A DNA stretch of 5,294 nucleotides from Methanobacterium sp. (lineage in GTDB: Archaea > Methanobacteriota > Methanobacteria > Methanobacteriales > Methanobacteriaceae). How positions within the stretch are numbered: position 1 is the stretch's first letter; every line of letters starts with the position of its first letter. The notes under the pieces were generated by a model that saw nothing but the letters and a program-made list of their open reading frames with translations, was not told the origin of the DNA and did not search any database. Shown piece by piece: positions 1 through 5,294 of the stretch. A program made the translations under genes and the position numbers. The stretch covers positions 1 to 5,294 of the forward strand of contig JAUNXM010000139.1 in NCBI GenBank assembly GCA_030539815.1, given 5' to 3'.

Positions 1-1
1 A

Positions 2-61
2 GAATACACTAGATAAGATTACATACTTAATATTCCGGGTTACAGAATAGTTCAATATGAC
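2..61 (+). other. N-terminal codons of L10e, interrupted by in-frame TAA
   Basis: Reading the L10e frame backwards from the ATG at 62 gives [23 protein letters not shown]. This is recognisably the conserved start of archaeal L10e, which I recall as roughly A-Y-T-R-R-D/E-Y-I-R-K-I-P-G-S-R-I-V-Q-Y-D. The gene therefore originally began left of the window, about three codons earlier. The TAA at 14-16 falls where Arg or Lys is expected. Glu, Leu, Asn and Tyr replace the expected Ala, Arg, Lys and Ser. The comparison sequence is from memory, so the individual substitutions are less certain than the stop codon itself. Confidence 0.75.
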
Positions 62-475
62 ATGGGAAACCTCTCTGGAGAATTCCCTTTAACAGTGAGT
101 TTGGCTCTAAAAGAAAAAGCCCAACTATCCCACAATGCCTTGGAAGCTGCCAGGATAGCTACCAACCGGTACATGCAACGAAAATCAGGTAGGATGGGTT
201 ACCACTTGAAGATAAGGGTTTACCCACACCACATTGTCCGAGAAAACCCAATGGCTACTGGTGCAGGTGCAGACCGTGTACAGGATGGTATGAGGAAAGC
301 TTTCGGAAAACCAGTAAGCTCTGTGGCTTTAGTGAAAGCAAACCAGAGAGTTTTAACTATAAAAACCAACAAAAAGAATTTCATTGATGCTAAAGAGGCT
401 CTTAGAAGGGCTGCTATGAAATTCCCAGTTCCCTGTAGGATAGTCATTGATGAAGGAGCAGAATTAGTTAAATAA
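62..475 (+). CDS. rpl10e: Large ribosomal subunit protein L10e (uL16 family), 5' part disrupted
   Basis: Archaeal/eukaryotic L10e is the counterpart of bacterial L16. It is a 50S protein near the central protuberance that contacts 5S rRNA and the A-site tRNA region. The open stretch encodes 137 residues from the ATG at 62. It contains strongly conserved family segments: R-M-G-Y-H-L-K and [12 protein letters not shown] (about residues 43-63), then [21 protein letters not shown] (about 64-84), and a C-terminal [10 protein letters not shown]. The ATG at 62 is an internal Met, not the natural start: homologous codons continue upstream to the window edge, and adding about 23 residues restores the usual length of about 160. 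An in-frame TAA at 14-16 separates the two parts. The family assignment is very secure. Whether the gene is really broken is doubtful, because L10e should be essential. It ends 50 bases before ppsA on the same strand. Confidence 0.93.
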   Translation: MGNLSGEFPLTVSLALKEKAQLSHNALEAARIATNRYMQRKSGRMGYHLKIRVYPHHIVRENPMATGAGADRVQDGMRKAFGKPVSSVALVKANQRVLTIKTNKKNFIDAKEALRRAAMKFPVPCRIVIDEGAELVK

Positions 476-487
476 ATATTTTTAAAC

Positions 488-499
488 TGATAAATATCA
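488..499. repeat. Small inverted repeat TGATA-AA-TATCA upstream of ppsA
   Basis: A perfect 5-bp inverted repeat with a 2-bp centre lies in the 50-bp gap between the L10e gene and ppsA, 27 bp before the ppsA start. Its position would suit a regulator-binding site or a core promoter element. In such AT-rich DNA a dyad this short can easily arise by chance, and I recognise no known operator. Confidence 0.25.
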
Positions 500-512
500 A
501 TAAAATCCTGAA

Positions 513-518
513 GTGGTG
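513..518 (+). promoter_or_regulatory. Ribosome binding site for ppsA
   Basis: GTGGTG ends 7 bases before the ATG at 526. It matches five of six bases of the archaeal Shine-Dalgarno core GAGGTG, complementary to the 16S rRNA 3' end. It supports 526 as the ppsA start and suggests a leadered transcript, possibly cotranscribed with the L10e gene because no strong T-tract terminator lies in the gap. Confidence 0.55.
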
Positions 519-525
519 TATTAGA

Positions 526-2817
526 ATGGAGTATGTCGAATTTTTCGAGGAACTAAAAAAGGAAGACGTGGACATAGCTGGTGGAAAAGGAGCCAACCTG
601 GGTGAATTAACCCAAGCAGGGATACCAGTTCCCCCTGGATTTGTGATAACATCCGCTACCTACCAGAGGTTCATGGATGAAACTGGGATAACCCAGGAAA
701 TACTGAACATTCTTGATGCACTGGATGTTAACAACAACAAAGAACTTCAGGAATCTGCCCGGAAAATAATAAAAATAATCACTGAAACTCCCATACCTGA
801 TGAAATCAGCAGTCTCATTATCGAGGCATACAATGCACTATGCCACCGTATAGGGAAAGAAAACGCTTTTGTTGCTATACGATCATCGGCTACTGCTGAG
901 GATCTGCCTGAAGCATCCTTCGCAGGTCAGCAGGATACTTACCTCAATGTTAAGGGTCCTGAAGATCTGATAAAATACGTCCGGAAATGTTGGGCGTCCC
1001 TATTTGGGGCTAGAGCAATATTCTACCGGGAAGAGAACAACTTTGACCACTCTAAAGTGTACATAGCAGTAGTAGTACAGGAAATGGTTGATGCTGAAAA
1101 AGCAGGGGTAATGTTCACGGTACACCCCTCCACTGGTGAGGAAAAAATCCTCATTGAAGGAGCATGGGGTCTGGGGGAAGGAGTAGTTTCCGGAACTGTA
1201 ACTCCAGACACCTACTGGGTGGACAAAGCCACCGGAGAACTTCTCCAGAAACAGGTTAGTGAGAAGAAAACCATGTTCCAGAAGAAGTCAGAAGATGGTC
1301 ATACAGTACAAATCCCAGTTCCTGATGATCTAAAAAACAAACAGGTTCTGGATGATGCTGAGTTAGCACAATTGGTTGAACTGGGAAAGAAAATCCAGGA
1401 ACACTACCAGTTCCCCCAGGACACAGAATGGGCCATTGAAAATGATAAAATATATATGCTGCAATCTCGGCCAGTAACTACTCTGGACATGTCCACCACC
1501 ACTGCAGAAGGTATAGATGAGGGTGAACGCACAGTCATCACCAAAGGATTAGGCGCCAGCCCAGGAATGGCCGCTGGTACAGTAAAAATTATTAATGACA
1601 CTGATGAACTAGACAAAGTCCAGGAAGGAGACATCCTGGTTACGGTGATGACCACCCCGGACATGGTTCCAGCCATGAAACGGGCTAATGGAATCATCAC
1701 TGATGAAGGTGGTGTAACCTGTCACGCAGCCATTGTTTCCCGTGAACTGGGAATACCTTGTGTAGTGGGAACTGGAAATGCCACATCCATCCTCCCTGAA
1801 AACAGTAAGGTGACCCTGGATGGTAATAAGGGGATGGTCTGGGAAGGAATACTGATGGAAACTGAGAAGAAGGTGGAAACCAGCGAAGAACCTACAGTGG
1901 TATTGCAAGCACCACTCACCGTCACTGAGGTTAAGGTTAATGTGAGCATGGCTGAAGCAGCTAAAAAAGCCGCAGCAACCGGTGCAGATGGAGTAGGACT
2001 TCTTCGAACTGAACACATGATGCTGACCACTGGGGTGCATCCTAAAAAGTACATCCAGGAAGGTAATGAGGCTGAACTAGTCAGAGTATTGGTGGAAAAC
2101 ATCCTCAAAGTGGCAGACAGTTTTTATCCCAAACCTGTGTGGTACCGAACCCTGGACGCACCTACTGATGAATTCCAATCACTGGATGGTGGAGAAAACG
2201 AACCCTATGAACACAACCCCATGCTGGGATGGAGAGGAATACGCCGGGAACTTGACGAACCAGAAATCCTCTTAGCAGAATTTAAGGCCATTAAAAAACT
2301 CCACGAACAGGGATACACTAATATTGGAATCATGTTACCCCTGGTACAGCACCCAGACGAGTTAAAACAGGCTAAAAAGATCGCAAAACAGGCTGGACTT
2401 AAACCCCAGAAAAACATCGAATTCGGGGTCATGGTGGAAACACCAGCAGCAGCCCTAACCATTGAAGATTTCATAGCTGAGGGTATTGACTTTGTAAGTT
2501 TCGGGACCAACGATTTAACACAATACACCCTAGCCATAGACCGTAACAATGAAAACGTGGCTGATCTTTACACTGAAAGCCATCCTGCGGTCTTAAAACT
2601 CATAGAAAGGGTAATAATCGAATGTAACAAGGCTGGAGTTAAAACCAGTATCTGCGGGCAGGCCGGGAGCATTCCAAAAATTGTGGAAAAACTAGTGGAA
2701 TTGGGAATAACCTCTGTATCAGCCAACACCGATGCAGTGGCAGCAGTACGTGAAACTGTGGCCAGAGTTGAGCAGAAACTCTTACTCAAAGCCGCCAGGA
2801 AGATGATGCAAGAATAA
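526..2817 (+). CDS. ppsA: Phosphoenolpyruvate synthase (pyruvate, water dikinase)
   Basis: This cytosolic enzyme converts pyruvate, ATP and water to PEP, AMP and phosphate. In autotrophic methanogens it feeds pyruvate made from acetyl-CoA into gluconeogenesis and other biosynthesis. All three family domains are present in 763 residues, near the normal length. The N-terminal ATP-grasp/pyruvate-phosphate dikinase domain (about 15-320) has G-G-K-G-A-N-L-G-E-L, the R-S-S-A-T-A-E-D-L-P loop and the closing L-Q-S-R-P-V-T. The swivelling phosphohistidine domain (about 345-445) has G-G-V-T-C-H-A-A-I-V-S-R-E with the phosphorylated His at residue 400. The C-terminal TIM-barrel, PEP-binding domain (about 470-755) has G-V-G-L-L-R-T-E-H (R494, E496), R541-T-L-D, N564-P-M-L-G-W-R-G, E638 in M-V-E-T-P, F-G-T-N-D-L-T-Q (659-666) and the catalytic Cys at 710 in I-C-G-Q-A-G. 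The active-site His region is uninterrupted, so there is no intein, unlike the Methanocaldococcus jannaschii enzyme. The start is supported by a Shine-Dalgarno match 7 bases upstream. Confidence 0.97.
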   Translation: MEYVEFFEELKKEDVDIAGGKGANLGELTQAGIPVPPGFVITSATYQRFMDETGITQEILNILDALDVNNNKELQESARKIIKIITETPIPDEISSLIIEAYNALCHRIGKENAFVAIRSSATAEDLPEASFAGQQDTYLNVKGPEDLIKYVRKCWASLFGARAIFYREENNFDHSKVYIAVVVQEMVDAEKAGVMFTVHPSTGEEKILIEGAWGLGEGVVSGTVTPDTYWVDKATGELLQKQVSEKKTMFQKKSEDGHTVQIPVPDDLKNKQVLDDAELAQLVELGKKIQEHYQFPQDTEWAIENDKIYMLQSRPVTTLDMSTTTAEGIDEGERTVITKGLGASPGMAAGTVKIINDTDELDKVQEGDILVTVMTTPDMVPAMKRANGIITDEGGVTCHAAIVSRELGIPCVVGTGNATSILPENSKVTLDGNKGMVWEGILMETEKKVETSEEPTVVLQAPLTVTEVKVNVSMAEAAKKAAATGADGVGLLRTEHMMLTTGVHPKKYIQEGNEAELVRVLVENILKVADSFYPKPVWYRTLDAPTDEFQSLDGGENEPYEHNPMLGWRGIRRELDEPEILLAEFKAIKKLHEQGYTNIGIMLPLVQHPDELKQAKKIAKQAGLKPQKNIEFGVMVETPAAALTIEDFIAEGIDFVSFGTNDLTQYTLAIDRNNENVADLYTESHPAVLKLIERVIIECNKAGVKTSICGQAGSIPKIVEKLVELGITSVSANTDAVAAVRETVARVEQKLLLKAARKMMQE

Positions 2818-2820
2818 GAA

Positions 2821-2840
2821 TTTTTTCATTTTTTTATTTT
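2821..2840 (+). terminator. T-tract terminator after ppsA
   Basis: Three T runs of 6, 7 and 4 bases (2821-2826, 2829-2835, 2837-2840) begin 3 bases after the ppsA stop codon. There is no GC-rich stem upstream. Clustered oligo-T on the coding strand is the usual archaeal intrinsic termination signal. Another 7-T run at 2850-2856 could reinforce it. Confidence 0.65.
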
Positions 2841-2850
2841 AACCGGTACT

Positions 2851-2868
2851 TTTTTTAAATAATATTAT
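2851..2868 (+). promoter_or_regulatory. Possible TATA-box region for mfnA
   Basis: The stretch TTTTTTAAATAATATTAT lies about 15-30 bases before the mfnA start. A TATA element centred near 2855-2858 would place the transcript start close to the ATG codons at 2879 and 2885, giving a leaderless or nearly leaderless mRNA. The surroundings are uniformly AT-rich, so the element cannot be fixed by eye, and part of this run could instead belong to the ppsA terminator. Confidence 0.3.
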
Positions 2869-2878
2869 TTTTTAAGGG

Positions 2879-4030
2879 ATGGAAATGGAAGAAAAGGGAA
2901 TACCCCAAGAGCAGATATACCAAATGCTCAGGAAATACAAAGAAAAAGATCTCACCCATCGTTCAGGCAGGATTCTGGGTTCAATGTGCACATGTCCTCA
3001 CCCGGTGGGGATCAAAGCATATTCCATGTTCTTAGAATCAAACCTTGGAGACCCAGGACTTTTCCCTGGAACCAAGGCCATGGAAGATGAAGTCATTACC
3101 ATTCTTGGAGGATTGTTGGGAAAAAGTGATGTTCATGGTCATATCATCACCGGGGGAACCGAAGCCAATCTCATGGCCATGAGAGCCGCTCGAAACACTA
3201 AAGGACTTAAAGACCCAGAGATAATTGTCCCCCGATCAGCACATTTTTCCTTCAAAAAAGCAGCAGACTTGTTATGTCTCGATTTGAAGATGGCAGAACT
3301 GGATGGGAGTTACAGGATGGATCTCTCTTCAGTGGAAGAATTGATTTCTGAAAATACAGTGGCCATTGTGGGAGTGGCGGGAACCACCGAACTCGGAAAA
3401 ATTGACCCAATCCAAGAACTTTCTAAACTTTGCGTGGAAAAAGATATCTACCTTCACGTGGACGCTGCCTTTGGAGGTTACAGCATACCCTTCCTCAAAG
3501 AAGCCGGGTATAATTTACCTAGATTTGACTTCTCTCTTCCAGGAGTCTCTTCCATAACCATAGATCCTCATAAAATGGGTTTAGCTCCCATCCCTACCGG
3601 TGGTATTTTATTTAGGGATAGAAAATACTTGGAGGCAATGGCCATTGAAACACCATACCTTACCGAGGATCTTCAGTCCACCATTGTAGGCACCCGTACT
3701 GGGGCAGCCACAGCAGCTACCTGGGCTCTTTTAAAACATCTAGGAAGGGAAGGTTATAGGGAAGTTGCAACGTCATGTATGGAAATCACCTATAAACTGG
3801 CTGAGGGAGTTAAAAATGCAGGATTTGATCTGGTAACAGAACCTGAACTGAACATTGTTCCCTTCACTTCGTCTGAAATTCCAGTGGATGAAATTGCCCG
3901 GAGACTGGAGCATAGGGGCTGGGCAGTGTCTCTGGCATCATATCCCCGTGCAATAAGAATCATTGTAATGCCCCACTTGAAAGAAGAACATATAAATGCC
4001 TTTTTAGACGACCTTAGGGCGATCAATTGA
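2879..4030 (+). CDS. mfnA: L-tyrosine/L-aspartate decarboxylase MfnA (PLP-dependent)
   Basis: MfnA decarboxylates L-tyrosine to tyramine, an early step of methanofuran synthesis. Archaeal relatives, including the M. jannaschii enzyme, also act on L-aspartate to give beta-alanine for coenzyme A. The 383-residue protein is near the family length and follows the M. jannaschii sequence closely. It has N-L-G-D-P-G-L-F-P-G-T-K early on, G-G-T-E-A-N at 92-97, the cofactor-stacking His122 in A-H-F-S-F, H-V-D-A-A-F-G-G with Asp195 (binds the PLP pyridine nitrogen), and D-P-H-K-M-G with Lys232 (Schiff base to PLP). The C-terminal small domain ends with R-I-I-V-M-P-H. The start is uncertain: GGG directly abuts the ATG at 2879, leaving no room for a Shine-Dalgarno site, and a second ATG lies at 2885. 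A leaderless transcript would fit either. Its own promoter is likely, because a terminator separates it from ppsA. The sequence does not decide between tyrosine and aspartate as main substrate. Confidence 0.95.
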   Translation: MEMEEKGIPQEQIYQMLRKYKEKDLTHRSGRILGSMCTCPHPVGIKAYSMFLESNLGDPGLFPGTKAMEDEVITILGGLLGKSDVHGHIITGGTEANLMAMRAARNTKGLKDPEIIVPRSAHFSFKKAADLLCLDLKMAELDGSYRMDLSSVEELISENTVAIVGVAGTTELGKIDPIQELSKLCVEKDIYLHVDAAFGGYSIPFLKEAGYNLPRFDFSLPGVSSITIDPHKMGLAPIPTGGILFRDRKYLEAMAIETPYLTEDLQSTIVGTRTGAATAATWALLKHLGREGYREVATSCMEITYKLAEGVKNAGFDLVTEPELNIVPFTSSEIPVDEIARRLEHRGWAVSLASYPRAIRIIVMPHLKEEHINAFLDDLRAIN

Positions 4031-4050
4031 ATATTAATAAATATCCAATT
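4025..4050 (+). terminator. AT-rich stem-loop over the mfnA stop codon
   Basis: AATTGAATATT (4025-4035) pairs with AATATCCAATT (4040-4050), giving 10 of 11 pairs around a 4-base loop with one A-C mismatch. The mfnA stop codon (4028-4030) lies inside the left arm. It could stabilise or terminate the mfnA transcript. The stem is nearly all A-T, and only short T runs follow (for example 4069-4072), so a terminator role is tentative. Confidence 0.3.
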
Positions 4051-4088
4051 TATTAAATGTAATTAAACTTTTAATGGATATCAAAGAA

Positions 4089-4109
4089 TAATCTATGGAT
4101 AACAGATTA
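4089..4109. repeat. Inverted repeat upstream of the fumarase-like gene
   Basis: TAATCT (4089-4094) and AGATTA (4104-4109) are perfect 6-bp inverted arms around ATGGATAAC. The ATGGATA heptamer in the spacer (4095-4101) also occurs at 4074-4080, exactly 21 bp or about two helical turns upstream. The dyad ends 35 bp before the ATG at 4145, a plausible operator position. No known regulator motif is recognised, and chance occurrence in a 114-bp AT-rich gap is quite possible. Confidence 0.25.
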
Positions 4110-4144
4110 AATGTTCTACCATTTAATTAACACTATTCACGGGT

Positions 4145-4660
4145 ATGGGAACTAGCATGGAATCGGTTAAAGAAATATTAACTCCCCTGAATGCTTCTGA
4201 TATTGAACAGTTAGAGGTTGGAGATGGTATTAAACTCAGTGGAAATATCCTTACAGGTCGGGATGCAGCTTTGCCCAGCCTGGTTAAACTCATAGAAAAA
4301 CATGAAAGCCCGGTGGATCTCGAAGGTGCAGTTATCTTCCACACTGCAGTAAGTCCGGCAGGGATAGCACCTACCAGCAGCAATAAAACTGAAATAGAAA
4401 CTAGTATCGCACCACTGTCTGAAGCAGGTGTAAGGATGCACATTGGAAAAGGAGCATTATCTCCAGTAACGGTAAAGGCATTGCAGGAAAATAAATCTGT
4501 TTTCGTAGTTACACCCCCAGTAGCAGCCTTACTCACCAGTAAAATGACATCATCACGGGTAGTGGCATTCCCGGAAGAGGGTATGGAAGCCTTACACTCC
4601 TTAAATGTCATTAATTTTCCGGGAATAGTGGCCGTAGCTCATGGAAAATCTATTTATTAA
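4145..4660 (+). CDS. Class I fumarate hydratase beta-subunit-like (Fumerase_C domain) protein
   Basis: The 171-residue protein resembles the beta subunit (C-terminal swivelling domain) of two-subunit iron-sulfur class I fumarases and tartrate dehydratases. Family-like segments are L-T-P-L (12-15), L-E-V-G-D-G-I-K-L-S-G (23-33), T-G-R-D-A-A (37-42), D-L-E-G-A-V-I (58-64), I-G-K-G (100-103), V-A-A-L-L, and the closing V-I-N-F-P-G-I-V-A-V-A-H-G-K-S-I-Y. Two sites differ from genuine fumarases. The His usually following T-A-R-D-A-A is Leu43, and the G-P-T-T-S-x-R-M motif is replaced by A-P-T-S-S-N-K-T (75-82), losing the substrate-binding Arg. The Lys of I-G-K-G is kept (Lys102). No alpha subunit, which holds the iron-sulfur cluster ligands, lies in the window. 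It may be a paralogue with another substrate or a non-catalytic partner. The start is uncertain: ATG at 4145 directly follows GGGT, while ATG at 4157 has a weak GGGA 6 bases upstream. Confidence 0.82.
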   Translation: MGTSMESVKEILTPLNASDIEQLEVGDGIKLSGNILTGRDAALPSLVKLIEKHESPVDLEGAVIFHTAVSPAGIAPTSSNKTEIETSIAPLSEAGVRMHIGKGALSPVTVKALQENKSVFVVTPPVAALLTSKMTSSRVVAFPEEGMEALHSLNVINFPGIVAVAHGKSIY

Positions 4661-4687
4661 AAAATGAGCATATAACCTAATTAAATC

Positions 4688-4694
4688 TTTTTTT
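4688..4694 (+). terminator. T-tract terminator for the fumarase-like gene
   Basis: A run of seven T residues on the plus strand starts 28 bases after the stop codon of the fumarase-like gene, followed by further T-rich sequence at 4708-4713. No stem precedes it, as is normal for archaeal termination. Confidence 0.5.
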
Positions 4695-4721
4695 ATTGGT
4701 CAAATATTATTTTAATTACTC

Positions 4722-4752
4722 AAAAAGTAAAAAAAAGTATTTTTTTAAAAAA

Positions 4753-4766
<14 letters not shown>
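4722..4766 (-). terminator. T-tract terminator cluster for upp (minus strand)
   Basis: On the minus strand, A runs at 4760-4766 (7), 4747-4752 (6), 4729-4736 (8) and 4722-4726 (5) become successive T tracts. They begin 18 bases after the restored upp stop codon at 4784-4786. They are the expected terminator of upp converging on the plus-strand gene. The frameshifted upp reading frame runs into this tract and ends at 4753, which also suggests that 4784 is the ancestral gene end. Confidence 0.55.

Positions 4767-4770
<4 letters not shown>
4727..4770. repeat. Near-identical direct repeat in the convergent terminator
   Basis: GTAAAAAAAAGTAT (4727-4740) recurs as GTAAAAAAAGTAT (4758-4770), differing only by one A and spaced 31 bp apart. 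Between them is the 12-bp palindrome TTTTTTAAAAAA (4741-4752). This probably reflects duplicated T-tract termination signals for upp rather than a mobile or regulatory repeat. Confidence 0.45.

Positions 4771-5294
<524 letters not shown>

Noticed and set aside
14..16. Recoding of the L10e stop codon (pyrrolysine or selenocysteine)
   Set aside because: The codon is TAA, whereas pyrrolysine uses TAG and selenocysteine TGA. The homologous position is Arg or Lys, so recoding does not fit.
1711..1740. A possible intein at the PEP synthase active-site motif
   Set aside because: The M. jannaschii enzyme is known to contain an intein, but here the catalytic His motif and its flanks are continuous and the protein has normal length.
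1609..2040. A 143-codon open frame on the minus strand inside ppsA
   Set aside because: It is antisense to a fully conserved PEP synthase region and its translation resembles no protein family. The same applies to the other minus-strand open stretches within ppsA, mfnA, the L10e gene and the fumarase-like gene.
2842..2847. ACCGGT palindrome in the ppsA-mfnA gap
   Set aside because: It is a single 6-bp palindrome with no repeat or flanking symmetry, too short to support a site call.
3366..3557. A 63-codon plus-strand open frame inside mfnA
   Set aside because: It is an out-of-frame shadow of the conserved mfnA region encoding the H-V-D-A-A-F-G-G motif, with no ribosome-binding site.

Overview
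The window looks like part of a methanogenic archaeon of the order Methanobacteriales, probably Methanobacterium or a close relative. The evidence is an archaeal-type L10e ribosomal protein, an archaeal PEP synthase, a clear MfnA (tyrosine/aspartate decarboxylase, typical of methanogens), AT-rich gaps between genes, and T-tract terminators without GC-rich hairpins. The genus is inferred from protein similarity recalled from memory, not from a database search.

Layout, left to right. (1) 2-475, + strand: ribosomal protein L10e. Its first codons lie before the window. Its N-terminal coding stretch carries an in-frame TAA at 14-16 and several unexpected residues. (2) 526-2817, +: intact ppsA, PEP synthase, 763 aa. 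(3) 2821-2840: T-tract terminator. (4) 2879-4030, +: intact mfnA, 383 aa, for methanofuran (tyramine) and/or beta-alanine synthesis. (5) 4031-4144: AT-rich gap with weak inverted repeats. (6) 4145-4660, +: a lone protein related to the beta subunit (C-terminal domain) of class I fumarase, with two expected active-site residues changed. (7) 4661-4783: convergent terminator region of A and T tracts. (8) 4753-5294, - strand: upp, uracil phosphoribosyltransferase, whose 5' end runs off the window. It is frameshifted at a TA repeat, and the canonical uracil-binding C-terminus is intact in another frame, ending at 4784.

The genes do not form one pathway. They are housekeeping and biosynthetic functions: translation, pyruvate to PEP for autotrophic carbon assimilation, cofactor synthesis, an uncharacterised hydratase-like protein, and pyrimidine salvage. 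I saw no mobile element, CRISPR array, tRNA or rRNA, and no convincing new system. The strongest observations are the upp frameshift, the damaged start of the L10e gene, and the atypical fumarase-like protein. The first two may be sequence errors, since L10e should be essential.
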